DNA of 51,755 nucleotides from a virus (IMGVR_UViG_3300025070_000049:1-51755), one strand, 5' to 3'; positions 8,401 to 17,476 are shown, counted from the stretch's first letter. The notes: generated by a model from the sequence alone, not told the origin. Numbers and translations: made by a program.

Positions 8401-9358
8401 AAGCACGGCTATTTCTTTTCCAATCACAAGTAATTCTACGGTTACATCAATCGATGTAAATGGAACAGGCATTGTCAACAGTATTTATAATGCATCATCA
8501 AGTGTGTTACCTGATTTGGACGTAAATGTTTCTTCTGCTTACGACGAAGACATAAATATTAATGCATTAATTGATTTTGATATTGTTAAATCAATCCCTG
8601 GGAGCTTGTTGAATGCTGAAGTGTCTTGTCGTGTTAGACATCCTTTGAGCGTATCTTTTACAAGCAATAGTGTACAGTCTGCAAGTCCTTTGATTTACAC
8701 AGTTAACGATACTGAGACTGCTTTGGTTGAAGATTTTTCTGCAGAGACTTATAGACTCAAAGACGACGTATACAACGGTCAAACAGACATTAGTAATGGT
8801 TCTTGGTCTTCATTAGAAAGCTTGACAGGTTTAAATGCAAACTTTAATACAGGATTGCAGTTTTTTGATAATAAATTGATTTACCCAACATCAAACTTTA
8901 GTAATAGTGCATCACTAGTTGGACCTACTGCAAACCCTAATTACTCTATAACATCAGGCAATAGAACTTTTTATAGAAAATTTGAAAACAACTCAGGTGC
9001 ATCAAAATTCGGTTTTAGTTTAAAAATCAAAGGAAATAATGCATCTATAGTTGACAACACTGTTTCTTTAACAGGAAATAATATTAATGTATTTATTAAA
9101 TTACCTACTACTACAAACAGTCAAAGTACTGGTTTTCTAGATTTAGCAATACCTTTTGCAACTGCACAGTTTCAAGACAACGACGGCTGTTTAAGTGGAA
9201 GTTTGACTTCTACTGTAGGAAATTCTGGTTTAGGTATAACAAATAACGTAACTTTTGGTACTGTTTATGTTTTTCCGGGAGACGAAGTTATCGTTAAAAT
9301 CGTAGCTGGACAAAATTGGTCTGGTGATATAAACAGAATAGAATTAGTCTGGAGCTAA
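5453..9358 (+). CDS. Large fibre/adhesin-like virion protein built of two tandem copies
   Basis: The 1301-residue protein is rich in Asn, Ser, Thr and Gly, without signal peptide or membrane segment. A head of about 170 residues (VSGTLYTENHVV, SGSIIHSGGI) resembles fibre attachment regions. The rest is two diverged copies, roughly residues 173-740 and 750-1301. Paired landmarks are GELKLFLNG/GELKLEVNG, HLSGVEYF/YLSGVNYF, NQSDIS/GQTDIS and LLNGPSGNPDYS/LVGPTANPNYS. Each copy ends with a 'VKVES..TWLGEID'/'VKIVAGQNWSGDIN' strand pair. I read it as an adsorption fibre or spike (inference from composition and location); no enzyme motif is visible. Confidence 0.7.
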   Translation: MAKDFLSDQIRTKALIGSGSAPNPKITVYADTDAPDNEGSVPSGLLSNVGSDVFLFVSGAIDGKENNSDKSVTLFGGDVVVSGTLYTENHVVEVDAVSTGSLSVSGSIIHSGGINIGTAEDGSYLDGLFTDFTDNTSVGTVVDRFNEVLKGLAPRQAPELQDFTVEDPSPPALSSYLSFGLNNDQSPGYTSVIALEGYPVVDVNGLYQAENSQTTNDKLHYKLGVFRKTTNIEGVLNDLQSSDVYTNNIVNYPENSFSSANEGELKLFLNGNEIHSIDLTTSVGLGAPGSGTGNHLNSNGSGFKNLSESSPGKFASEQEFSTFTHRTGNWIIHHADQVNGFNYVQVKHVIPGQVDKITGFAQWVNDDNNENLSVLSSGLTLNLAGSKHLSGVEYFTGGTADYSASISNFYKYTYSTIASSIDASSMPSGSSILFPDSSISQINIATEDHTKNLNVQSTGTISLPSSGRIITEANPGIEVGCSVFHPYKSINQSLTLSSQSEILIDNSSSFSNNTSEEFRDESHRLISTTFNNQSDISNTSNQWSSTQRITSGNSGYDDGLLVYNDKLMSTKNTNIINSGNFSTLLNGPSGNPDYSNGNINAGTKRYIRKYTNTTGSEVRDIRYNISGVGQILSHSTSLGSNNNNFKLYFKLPGSSSWLDTATDFSYNTINPDGSGGKIGSFTNNISQNPNNYLTFGTSAIGNNESILVKVESNKTWLGEIDYLNVNFGAVGSVLPSPDTTNIDSNNSGVTGNLSFGANLAKSSYQNVGSLGSSNQVNANDEYRMTSFSNNLRRGIFDGSVSINGEINETTSSQGNNYPANAWGGGKANVGELKLEVNGTIIPQCTVNLFTFSSGNSLNSNNTGFLNITEALVGRDNNNLPDYRYFYRTGSYQINTSDQRYGWNYARVIHDLDGGTNVFETNYVEWVNSEYSSMSFTPLAIPTNTFVQGTTPPNYLSGVNYFSSARATCQTTVSNAYKNIYDSSSTAISFPITSNSTVTSIDVNGTGIVNSIYNASSSVLPDLDVNVSSAYDEDININALIDFDIVKSIPGSLLNAEVSCRVRHPLSVSFTSNSVQSASPLIYTVNDTETALVEDFSAETYRLKDDVYNGQTDISNGSWSSLESLTGLNANFNTGLQFFDNKLIYPTSNFSNSASLVGPTANPNYSITSGNRTFYRKFENNSGASKFGFSLKIKGNNASIVDNTVSLTGNNINVFIKLPTTTNSQSTGFLDLAIPFATAQFQDNDGCLSGSLTSTVGNSGLGITNNVTFGTVYVFPGDEVIVKIVAGQNWSGDINRIELVWS

Positions 9359-9361
9359 AAA

Positions 9362-10195
9362 ATGAGTTTTACAAGTGACACTCGACAACAAATTTCCTTA
9401 AAAAAGCTTTCTGGGAAAGCACATACAAAAAATCAAGCTGAAGTTTTTAACGAACCTAAAACTACAGGTATTACAATTAGTGCTCAGACTGTTTTTGGTG
9501 AAGTAATACCTGCCAACCCATTAAATGAAAATCTTTATGACGTAACTGACGACATTGTTGAATATGTAAGGCTTCCTCTTTCCTTTGCTCCAGAAGCTGT
9601 GCAACCTGGGCCTCTATATCATGGTTACTTTTCTAGTCTTCCTGCGAACTACTCATCTTCGTCAACAAGCGATAAGTCAGGAGAAGGCAACTTTATAAGT
9701 AACAAAGCAATTCATTCATCTGCAGGAGATGTTCAAATAGTTCCACCCTCTTTTGGTGTAGTATATGAGGTTAAAGCTTATATTGGCGGAGATGCTACTA
9801 CGAAAGGTAGTGGAGAATTAATAACAGTCACAGATGAAAGATACTGGTATTTTGATTATTTCAACGGTGTATTCTTTCAACAAAACCCAGGAGAAGGTAC
9901 AAACAGCGCTGATCCTGACTATATTGAAGCTTTTATTTATATTGGAAAAAAGTCTAACGAAACAAGTAATTCATCACTAAGTTCTCTTTGGGAGCCAGAC
10001 CCGGCTAATAGTGACAATTTAAGAGCAACTAAAATTTTGGACGGTGACACCGGACTATTTTCTCTTGACTTCAATATGACGCTAGATAACGACAACATAA
10101 TAAATACAATAAAATACGTTACTACTAAAAGAAACGATGCTAGAGACTTGTATTTTGAGTTTGATGACAACGGAAACATAACAACAAAGGAGTAA
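9362..10195 (+). CDS. Virion structural protein, probably fibre-associated
   Basis: The 277-residue protein has no family I can name. The N-terminal 60 residues contain KTTGITISAQTVFGEVIP. The middle is beta-rich, with VVYEVKAYIGGD and DERYWYFDYFNGVFFQQNP, a Trp/Tyr/Phe-dense patch that looks like a structural core. The C-terminus is polar. It sits three bases after the giant fibre stop and five before the next structural gene, so its job is probably in the same particle substructure. An AAAAA run rather than a strong Shine-Dalgarno precedes ATG 9362, so translation may depend on coupling with the upstream gene. Confidence 0.55.
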   Translation: MSFTSDTRQQISLKKLSGKAHTKNQAEVFNEPKTTGITISAQTVFGEVIPANPLNENLYDVTDDIVEYVRLPLSFAPEAVQPGPLYHGYFSSLPANYSSSSTSDKSGEGNFISNKAIHSSAGDVQIVPPSFGVVYEVKAYIGGDATTKGSGELITVTDERYWYFDYFNGVFFQQNPGEGTNSADPDYIEAFIYIGKKSNETSNSSLSSLWEPDPANSDNLRATKILDGDTGLFSLDFNMTLDNDNIINTIKYVTTKRNDARDLYFEFDDNGNITTKE

Positions 10196-10200
10196 TTTAA

Positions 10201-11301
10201 ATGACGGACATTAGTAAATTTAGCTACTATGATAACGGAAGAACAAAAGTAATCAAGCCTACAGATAGGATGGTTATTAGTAGCGGCGGCTTAGCTTTTG
10301 AAGGTTCAACAGATAATAATTTTGAGCTTGAGATAGCAATCACAGACCCAACAAGTGATAGAACAATTACTTTCCCAGACGAAGATGGAGATATCGCTCT
10401 TCTTCAAGGTGATTCTTTACCTAAAGCACTTTCTTTTCCTGTTAAGAACCCGTCATCAACAACTACGCTTTTGAAAGGACAAATTGTGTGTATTACAGGT
10501 CATAGTGGAAATAAGCCTGAAGTTTCTTTGGCTTCTTCAAGCTCATCCGCAACAATGCCTGCATTTGGATTTGTACAGCATGACATTGCAGCTGAGCAAG
10601 AGGGTTATGTTGTCTACAGTGGTCTTTTTAAAGGAATAGACACAAATACATCTTATAGTGAAGGTGACACTCTTTATGTAAGTGATTTAACTCCAGGTGG
10701 TTTTGTTAACACACCGCCAGCAGGCAGTAGTCTAATACAAAATATAGGGAAAATAATAAAATCACACAGCAGCAATGGTGAATTGATTGTAGGGGGAGCA
10801 GGTAGAACAAATGCAACGCCTAATCTGGATCAAGGATACTTTTTTATAGGCGATGTCAATGATCAATCTAGTGCTAGTCCCTATACGCTTCCAACATCTG
10901 ATGGCAGTAGCGGTCAATTTTTATCGACAGATGGATTAGGCGTGGTAAGTTTTAGTAGTTTACCTGAGTCTATTGTGACAGAACTTAGTATTCCAGGTTT
11001 AGATGTTCAAACAGATACAAACGCTTTTAGATTTAACTGTCCATATGGGTTGACAGTTACAGGATTAGACCTTTATCTAGATCAACACACGACGAGCGGA
11101 AATGTAACTATAACTGTTACAAATACAACAGATAGTAATTCTATGATAAGTTTATCACTATCAGGAACAAACACTTCTGCAACCACAACCACTGTTACTA
11201 ATGCAGTCTGTGACAGTGGTGACGTAATTACATTTGCAATAACAACAACTCCTGCAAACGCGCAAGGTTTAAGAGCTAACTTGCACTTAGTGAGGACTTA
11301 A
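10201..11301 (+). CDS. Fibre-like virion protein with C-terminal beta-sandwich
   Basis: The 366-residue protein contains short modules typical of phage fibres. These are TSDRTITFPDEDGDIALLQG near residue 50 and YTLPTSDGSSGQFLSTDGLG near residue 230, both variants of the 'tLP..DG..gqvL.TdG.G' linker. Between them lies a compact region resembling capsid-decoration or fibre domains (LLKGQIVCITG, YSEGDTLYVSD). The last ~110 residues alternate Thr/Ser with hydrophobics, suggesting a jelly-roll receptor-binding domain like that of the 14855 gene. AAAGGAG precedes ATG 10201. Confidence 0.6.
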   Translation: MTDISKFSYYDNGRTKVIKPTDRMVISSGGLAFEGSTDNNFELEIAITDPTSDRTITFPDEDGDIALLQGDSLPKALSFPVKNPSSTTTLLKGQIVCITGHSGNKPEVSLASSSSSATMPAFGFVQHDIAAEQEGYVVYSGLFKGIDTNTSYSEGDTLYVSDLTPGGFVNTPPAGSSLIQNIGKIIKSHSSNGELIVGGAGRTNATPNLDQGYFFIGDVNDQSSASPYTLPTSDGSSGQFLSTDGLGVVSFSSLPESIVTELSIPGLDVQTDTNAFRFNCPYGLTVTGLDLYLDQHTTSGNVTITVTNTTDSNSMISLSLSGTNTSATTTTVTNAVCDSGDVITFAITTTPANAQGLRANLHLVRT

Positions 11302-11307
11302 TCCAGA

Positions 11308-11889
11308 ATGATTGTGTTTAGAAAGAAATTAGTAAGTGGTTTGTATATAAGGAAGTTCGATCGTTATATAAACACAGACAATTCTGGTGATCATGAAGGT
11401 ACAAATGACGATCCTAGTAGATTAGAAGGATATTTAGACGAGTCTTGGGTTGACGAAGGCGTGCTAGCGCAAGTCAACAGATCAGGAACAATTTCAGACC
11501 TTGATACTCATGTGATCTGTGGTTTATTTAGACCTGATGTCTCTGGGACATGGCACTTTAGAATAAGATGTGATGATGCAGGTTATTTATGGGTTGGTTC
11601 AAACGCAGAGCCATTAGAATGGAACTTAAATAAAAACAATGCACTTTGTGATGCTGGTGGTGCGCATGGCGAAATTAATAGCGACGGGTCTGTTACGCTT
11701 ACTGCAGGAGTCTTTTATGCTATTAAAGCAATGGTGGGTGACAGAGGTGGAGGAGATGCATTTAGAATAGACTTTAGCGGCCCAACAGGATCATTACAGT
11801 CCGCAGAGTTATCTAATACAGGTCGTGATGGCACTGGATTTTATTTTCATAATCCTTATGCAAATAACGGGTATAATTTAAATAGTTAA
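11308..11889 (+). CDS. PA14/GLEYA-like carbohydrate-binding virion protein
   Basis: The 193-residue protein has a core of about residues 70-175 that reads like a PA14/GLEYA fold. CGLFRPDVSGTWHFRIRCDD and AGYLWVG give the first strands and the DD-x-GYLW turn. A Gly/His-rich stretch (AGGAHGEI) follows, then VTLTAGVFYAIKAMVGDRGG and the final FRIDFSGP strand. In yeast adhesins and bacterial PA14 proteins this fold binds sugars through a calcium-coordinating Asp pair. It is therefore a good candidate for host glycan recognition (inference). It lies between two fibre genes. Only a weak purine stretch precedes ATG 11308. Confidence 0.7.
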   Translation: MIVFRKKLVSGLYIRKFDRYINTDNSGDHEGTNDDPSRLEGYLDESWVDEGVLAQVNRSGTISDLDTHVICGLFRPDVSGTWHFRIRCDDAGYLWVGSNAEPLEWNLNKNNALCDAGGAHGEINSDGSVTLTAGVFYAIKAMVGDRGGGDAFRIDFSGPTGSLQSAELSNTGRDGTGFYFHNPYANNGYNLNS

Positions 11890-11928
11890 CAGATATAAAG
11901 CATAAACATATTTGTGTTAATAATTAGT

Positions 11929-11936
11929 ATTAAATA
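11929..11936 (+). promoter_or_regulatory. Possible late promoter box ATTAAATA
   Basis: ATTAAATA lies 18 bases before ATG 11955, with CTGGAG between them. It differs from the T4 late consensus TATAAATA at two positions. A gp55-like sigma factor is encoded in this window, which makes such boxes plausible. The element follows AATAATTAGTAT at 11919-11930. AT-rich background makes this weak. Confidence 0.2.
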
Positions 11937-11954
11937 AACTGGAGCAAATACAAT

Positions 11955-14819
11955 ATGACGACAAAAAATTTAGTTCCTCGCGCAGATGGCGAAGGAAAAA
12001 TAGGTATAAAAGGTAGTAGTAATCTTACGTGGAAAGAAATCAATGCTGTTTCCGGATCTTTTGATGAATTAGTTAACACTGAAGGCAGTGACTTAATTGC
12101 AGCAGGTAACAACATTACTATAACTAAGACAACAACTGCAGGTAGTCAATATACAATCTCATCGCAGTCTAGCCCAATCACTGGCACGTTAGAGGATCTA
12201 AATCAATTATCAGAAGTTGATGCTGCAGATAAATTTATAGTTTCAACAGCACAGGGTGCATTTGGATATGAAGATCCTTCAACAGTTAGATCTACTCTCG
12301 GTTTATCAACAAGTGACACAGTTACTTTTGGCAATATTGTAACTGACACTTTATTAATTAATAATGTTCCTACTGCTGACCAGCATGCTGCAACAAAAAG
12401 TTATGTAGACTCCGTAGCATCAGGTCTTGACATATATGACTCTGTTAGAGCAGCAACAACTACTTCTTTTACAATGTCTTCGACTGCTAGTAGTACAACA
12501 TTAACTCTAGTAAATGGTGAAGGAGGATTTGATTCATCGACGAACTCATATGAAGTTGACGGTATTAATTTAGACGATGGGGATAGAGTCTTAATTAAAG
12601 ACGGTGTTGATTCAAACAGCTCTGGCGTTTCAAATAGATGGAATGGCATATATACAGTAGGTGATAAGTCTGGAAGCACGTTAACTTTAACAAGAAGTTC
12701 TGATATGGATGTGCCAGCTGAGTTTAACTCAGGTGCTTTTTTCTTTGTTGAAGAGGGGAATAACAATGCAGACGCAGGATTTGTTCTGTCTACTGATAGT
12801 ATCGTAACAGTTGGTACGTCTGACGTTGAGTTTGTAAAATTTTCAAGTGCAGGACAAATCTCAGCAGGAGATGCTTTAACAAAAACAGGTAATACACTAA
12901 ACGTCGATATTAACGGTCAAACAGTTGAAACATCGGTACAAGATGCAGACGAAATTTTGATTTATGACAGTTCAGCTTCTGCAATTAAGAAAATGACACG
13001 TGCTAATTTTGTTGCAGGCCTTGGCGCTGGCAGCCTTTCAAATATTGTTGAAGACACCACACCACAGCTTGGTGGAAACTTGGATGTCAACGGAAATCTT
13101 ATAAGCTCGGTTTCTAATGGCAATATTGAGGTCGCACCTGATGGCTCGGGTTCATTTAAGATTCGAGGCAATACTACTAGCGGTAGCGGTCGAATTGTTC
13201 TAAACTGTGAGAACAACAGTCATGGTATTACACTTAAAGGCCCACCCCACAGCGCGGGAGCTAATTATACACTTACACTTCCAAATACAGACGGAAATGC
13301 AGACCAAATACTTAAAACTAATGGTAGCGGTGCGCTATCATGGGTCGATCAAAGTTCTGGAGGAGCTAGCACACTTTCAGCACTAACAGATGTGACAACA
13401 TCTTCTCCGGAAAATTATGATGCACTTTATTACGATGAATCTAGTAGTAAATGGTTATCTGGAAACCTAAACTCAAGGTCAATAACTTCCACCGGTAGAA
13501 ATACTTACGCATTTGGTAATAGTATTTATTCAACACATGAGAGAGTCATAACTGTAGCAGACTTTGATAACAGCAGAATATTTTGGCCGTCCGGAATTAC
13601 TGCTTCCTCAATTGGTACTTATACATTTACTCTTCCTGACGTTACTGCAACGGGTTCTTCTCGATTAAAGGCCGGCCAAAAAATAAAAATTGCATCTACT
13701 TTTATAGATCAAAATAATCATACCATAATAATTAGACCACACGATTGGAACGCATCAACTAAAGACACATACATATACTCAGCTGGCGCAGGAAGTACAG
13801 CCCACCCCGGGGCAACTTCTGTCACACTAAATAAGTCATCAGGTTTCATTGAAATAGAAGTTTATGACAATGATTATACACATCCAAACTTTTTTTACAA
13901 CAGAGGATATATTCCTCCCGTTACACCTAATGAAATAGGCGATCTCTCTGACGTTAATGTTGCTTTACCAACAGACAACGCTGTGTTAACATACAGCAAC
14001 ACAAGCGCTGAATGGGTTGATAGTCAAAGTCTAAATTTAACTGGAACTATTACATGCTCACAGTTTAGATTGGGTGGTTCAACTAAAAGACTTGTGCACG
14101 CAGTATTTGACAGTGACTTTTATGCAAACTATGGTGTTGGACTAAGCGGCCAGGAATCTACAATTTTACAGTCAGATCATCTTATTTCTGTGATGCCTGA
14201 TCTTGGTGCCTTGTCAGTTATACCACAAGACAATAGTGGTTCGAACGTTTACAATAGCTCTTTAAGACTTTACGACGGAGGCGATGGCTCATCTAACCCT
14301 GTAGGACAAAACAAAAACTATATTTCTTTGTCAACTCCCGGTAAGCTTAGTGCTACAACTGAATATAAACTCCCAACAGACGCAGGAACTGCAGGTCAAA
14401 TTTTAACAACAGACGGTGGAAATAGTGGTTCGCCTGTAGATGAAGTTAATTTATACTGGTCAACTGTTTCTGGTGGTTCATCGTCATCATCTTTACCAAG
14501 TTTAACATCCACTTCAGCAGCTACAGGTACATTAGCAGCACCAACCTCAGGAGAAATAGAAAAAATCTATGTTTTTGATAGTACAAATGCTTTAGCTTGG
14601 ACAGTTCCAAACATAGCAAACAATTCAATCTCTGCAGGATTTAAATATAATATTAAAAATATTGGTTCTGGTCAAGTAACTATAAACGCAGAGCAAAGAG
14701 GCTCCTTGGGTGGAACTGATGATCTTATTGACGGTCAAACAAGTATTACGATGAGTCAATACGATAGTTATACGATCGTTTCTGGTGGAAGTTCTGGTAA
14801 AGACTGGTACATTATTTAA
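11955..14819 (+). CDS. Long tail fibre protein
   Basis: The 954-residue protein has an N-terminal attachment-like region, then a widespread fibre module at about residues 135-300. That module opens with ATKSYVDSVASGLDIYDSVR and continues with GINLDDGDRVLIKDG, RWNGIYTVGD and GAFFFVEEGNNNADAGFVL. Repeated stalk segments follow, in two classes. One has the form YTLTLPNTDGNADQILKTNG or YKLPTDAGTAGQILTTDGG. The other is a 'LSALTDVTTSSPENYDALYY' or 'IGDLSDVNVALPTDNAVLTY' unit. The C-terminal ~100 residues look like a terminal knob. This is a clear fibre architecture of the kind found in marine T4-like phages. CTGGAG precedes ATG 11955. Confidence 0.85.
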   Translation: MTTKNLVPRADGEGKIGIKGSSNLTWKEINAVSGSFDELVNTEGSDLIAAGNNITITKTTTAGSQYTISSQSSPITGTLEDLNQLSEVDAADKFIVSTAQGAFGYEDPSTVRSTLGLSTSDTVTFGNIVTDTLLINNVPTADQHAATKSYVDSVASGLDIYDSVRAATTTSFTMSSTASSTTLTLVNGEGGFDSSTNSYEVDGINLDDGDRVLIKDGVDSNSSGVSNRWNGIYTVGDKSGSTLTLTRSSDMDVPAEFNSGAFFFVEEGNNNADAGFVLSTDSIVTVGTSDVEFVKFSSAGQISAGDALTKTGNTLNVDINGQTVETSVQDADEILIYDSSASAIKKMTRANFVAGLGAGSLSNIVEDTTPQLGGNLDVNGNLISSVSNGNIEVAPDGSGSFKIRGNTTSGSGRIVLNCENNSHGITLKGPPHSAGANYTLTLPNTDGNADQILKTNGSGALSWVDQSSGGASTLSALTDVTTSSPENYDALYYDESSSKWLSGNLNSRSITSTGRNTYAFGNSIYSTHERVITVADFDNSRIFWPSGITASSIGTYTFTLPDVTATGSSRLKAGQKIKIASTFIDQNNHTIIIRPHDWNASTKDTYIYSAGAGSTAHPGATSVTLNKSSGFIEIEVYDNDYTHPNFFYNRGYIPPVTPNEIGDLSDVNVALPTDNAVLTYSNTSAEWVDSQSLNLTGTITCSQFRLGGSTKRLVHAVFDSDFYANYGVGLSGQESTILQSDHLISVMPDLGALSVIPQDNSGSNVYNSSLRLYDGGDGSSNPVGQNKNYISLSTPGKLSATTEYKLPTDAGTAGQILTTDGGNSGSPVDEVNLYWSTVSGGSSSSSLPSLTSTSAATGTLAAPTSGEIEKIYVFDSTNALAWTVPNIANNSISAGFKYNIKNIGSGQVTINAEQRGSLGGTDDLIDGQTSITMSQYDSYTIVSGGSSGKDWYII

Positions 14820-14854
14820 GTTAGGTTGAAGAGGAAAGGTATTAATTAAATATA

Positions 14855-15235
14855 ATGACTTATATACAACAAATTCAATATAAAGAAACGTTTCAAAAAG
14901 ATCTTTATATTAAAAAGAAGTTTAATGTCGGTAATAGTAGTACTCCTTGGGTGCCTAAAATCGATATTGTTTTAAACAAGATCGTTTGTGAATTGAAAGA
15001 TAATGCAACGGGAACGGGAAGTACTATTTTAAGATTTTATAAAAACATTGGCTCTTCAAGTCAAGCTATTATTTTTGATGCTGTTTTTGCTGCAAATGAT
15101 GTGAGTCAAGAAACGAACGCAGTTTTTTCTTTTCCTATTAGTGCAGGTGACGAAGTAACATATAGTGTCGTATCTACAACATCAAGCGACCCTGGTGGAG
15201 AAGCAATAATTAGCTTTCTCTATAAAAATTCTTAA
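14855..15235 (+). CDS. Small beta-rich virion protein
   Basis: The 126-residue protein has a basic leader of about 30 residues and then a beta-sandwich-like pattern (IDIVLNKIVCELKDN, STILRFYKNIG, AVFSFPISAGDEVTYSVVS). The pattern resembles the C-terminal domain of the 10201 gene, where GDVITFAITT occupies the place of GDEVTYSVVS. It probably belongs to the fibre tip set. The purine-rich GAGGAAAGG is 15 bases from ATG 14855, an unusually long spacing filled with AT-only sequence. Confidence 0.55.
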   Translation: MTYIQQIQYKETFQKDLYIKKKFNVGNSSTPWVPKIDIVLNKIVCELKDNATGTGSTILRFYKNIGSSSQAIIFDAVFAANDVSQETNAVFSFPISAGDEVTYSVVSTTSSDPGGEAIISFLYKNS

Positions 15236-15261
15236 AGATAGAAAGTGAGTATTTAAATATT

Positions 15262-15510
15262 ATGAAACATCAAATAAATGTCGATGAAAACGGCTTACCT
15301 ATTTATGTAAATCTAGAAATAATTAGCGGTGACCTCTTGATCAAAGATCACAATGGTATTCTCATTAAAAAGACTATTGGTAATCCTTCTATTCCCGGAT
15401 CACCTAGAAATGCGCCTTTTGCTAATATTAATGAAGCTTACAGTTGGTTTTTAACAAATAGTCTTGCTAGAAGAATTGACACTGAGTCACCTTTGGGAGA
15501 AGAAGAATAA
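15262..15510 (+). CDS. Small protein of the fibre block, function unknown
   Basis: The 82-residue protein has an N-terminal beta-rich half (ENGLPIYVNLEIISGDLLI) and a C-terminal helix (NINEAYSWFLTNSLARRID). No recognised motif, signal peptide or membrane segment is present. Its TAA overlaps the ATG of the following 650-residue structural gene, implying coupled expression. It could be a fibre-assembly chaperone or a minor virion protein; nothing decides between these. Confidence 0.5.
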   Translation: MKHQINVDENGLPIYVNLEIISGDLLIKDHNGILIKKTIGNPSIPGSPRNAPFANINEAYSWFLTNSLARRIDTESPLGEEE

Positions 15511-17462
15511 TGGCAATATTTAAAAAATTTAATGTAACAAAAAAAGGCAACAGATATTCAGCAGGAGAAACTAATACGGGTGTAGTTATTAACCCAAGTG
15601 ACAGCACGTTATGGATAGACAGTCGTCCATACGATGCTAATACACTCTATCCATTATTTGAAAAACCATGCACAGCGCTTTTAAATAACAAAGTTAAAGA
15701 AGAATTAGTCAATGGATTTATTGCCTCAGCTCTTATTGCTAAAGCGCCTAGCTTGCAAACAGGTCAAAATACAGGAAACTCTCTAGGTGGCCCAATAAGT
15801 TTCTATAGCAGTATGGGTAGCAGAGATCATAATTTAGAATCAGATCAAACTCTGAATATGTCTTCAAACGTTTTTAGTTTTACTTCTACAGGTGGAAAAA
15901 ACTTTCATTTGATTATGCTGCCTTACGGTGTTCAAACTTATATGCCTTATGCACAAACATATTTCTTTGTAGAAGGAAATGATTTTTCCAACCCAGATGC
16001 CGTTGCTACTGGCTTGTCAACTATTCAAAGCCAAAATTTCCACGGTCACAAATATCCTGTTTATGTTGATACAGCAAACAAGTATATATACTTTATTTCT
16101 TATCACGCGCGATATGATTCTCACAGTTCTTATTATTTCAAAACACTAGCTAATCACGTTTCTAGAGCTTCTTATGAGACTGTAGAAGATGACGGGAGTT
16201 TGGTTTTAAATGATCAAACTACAATATTAAGTCCTAATCAAGGTGCCTCGAGTATTGGCGGCGCTTACGACGATTTTGAGCCAAATAATTTTTACTATTG
16301 CGGTAAAAATAACGACAACACTCTAATGTTTCTAGAAACTCATGAAAACTCAAATAGTTACGCTCAACAAAATGCTACGTTTGAAAATAGAGTAGATAAT
16401 ATATTCACTGCAGAATCTTATGACGTTTCAAGTGGAACAATAAACACTGTTGCAACAATAACAAAGTCTAATATTACCACAGCATCAGCAGCTGTAAAGG
16501 TTATGCTTAGAGCAAGAGCTTCACAGTTTATAGATTCGCCTATTAGCGGTGAAACTGATATTTGTTATGCTTACTATCCAGTAGCTAATGAATCTTTTGA
16601 AATCAGCTTTCTCTATCTACAGTGGGATAAATCATCAAATTCTAATGCAGGATCATTAACAGCAAATAACTGCTCTATGGTATACCCATCAGGCTCAGTT
16701 ACAGACTATTTAACTTATCCACTAACTTCTAGCGATAATTTGGGAGCGATGACGCGTTCTAATCTTTTCATTACAGAAGTTAGTGGCAGTTATTATCTAC
16801 ATTATTTGCCATCATACAGCTCTCCAGCAGGAGTCGCACGTCAAAGCGCTACTGCGAAAAATATGGTATCATATCAAATTGATAGCACAGACTTTTCAAG
16901 TTTAACTTTTCATAGCTCAATCCAAGTGAATGCATTTGATTTTGTTCACTTGAATACAGACAGAAACAAAATAGCAGTTGTGACTTCTGGTGAATTAAAG
17001 ATTTATACATGGAATAACGGCTGGTCTGAGACAGCTTCTGAGCCTGGAGACTTTGTAGGAGTTACACAGGATAGTAGTGGAAGAATAATAGGGCTTTCTT
17101 CAAAAGCAGACAACACTACAGCAGTATCAAATTCTATTGATAGTACTTTTGCTGTCATCGATCATAAAGTGCACTTAATAGCAGACGCTTTACCGAGCAC
17201 AGTTACAATAGACTTTGCAAATACATCCCTAACTTACTCAGGTTCAAACATCTCGACGTCTGTAAATGTTAATGCATATGATAGTAGCAGTGCTAGGATC
17301 GCAAAAAGCGTACAACTTAAAATTGACGGCGCCAATGCACAGTTTACAAGTAACAGTTCTACTTCAATCACAGTAACAACAACAACTACAACTGATACAA
17401 ACGTTCCTATTACTGTGAGTGGTCCCGGTCCAATATCAATATCAGCAGCATTCAGTCTTTAA
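15510..17462 (+). CDS. Virion structural protein with C-terminal Ig-like domain
   Basis: The 650-residue protein is Ser/Asn/Tyr-rich. The middle contains repeated strand-turn segments with aromatic pairs (KYIYFISYHARYDSHSSYYF, DFEPNNFYYCGKNNDNTLMF, GSYYLHYLPSYS, NKIAVVTSGELKIYTWNNGW). This spacing is suggestive of a beta-propeller, though I cannot confirm blades. The last ~85 residues (VTIDFANTSLTYSGSNIS to PISISAAFSL) read like an Ig-like or invasin-type domain with a Thr run. The role is probably surface adhesion. TAATG overlap with the previous gene and GGGAGAAGAAG upstream support the start. Confidence 0.6.
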   Translation: MAIFKKFNVTKKGNRYSAGETNTGVVINPSDSTLWIDSRPYDANTLYPLFEKPCTALLNNKVKEELVNGFIASALIAKAPSLQTGQNTGNSLGGPISFYSSMGSRDHNLESDQTLNMSSNVFSFTSTGGKNFHLIMLPYGVQTYMPYAQTYFFVEGNDFSNPDAVATGLSTIQSQNFHGHKYPVYVDTANKYIYFISYHARYDSHSSYYFKTLANHVSRASYETVEDDGSLVLNDQTTILSPNQGASSIGGAYDDFEPNNFYYCGKNNDNTLMFLETHENSNSYAQQNATFENRVDNIFTAESYDVSSGTINTVATITKSNITTASAAVKVMLRARASQFIDSPISGETDICYAYYPVANESFEISFLYLQWDKSSNSNAGSLTANNCSMVYPSGSVTDYLTYPLTSSDNLGAMTRSNLFITEVSGSYYLHYLPSYSSPAGVARQSATAKNMVSYQIDSTDFSSLTFHSSIQVNAFDFVHLNTDRNKIAVVTSGELKIYTWNNGWSETASEPGDFVGVTQDSSGRIIGLSSKADNTTAVSNSIDSTFAVIDHKVHLIADALPSTVTIDFANTSLTYSGSNISTSVNVNAYDSSSARIAKSVQLKIDGANAQFTSNSSTSITVTTTTTTDTNVPITVSGPGPISISAAFSL

Positions 17463-17476
17463 GAAGGATTATAGAT

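Noticed and set aside
12718-12741. CTGAGTTTAACTCAG dyad near a T-run as a fourth in-gene terminator
   Set aside because: The stem is only six pairs and a four-base spacer separates it from the T-run; too weak to claim.
12401-12766. 121-codon minus-strand frame opposite the long tail fibre gene
   Set aside because: Shadow of the fibre coding sequence with no motif and no promoter context.
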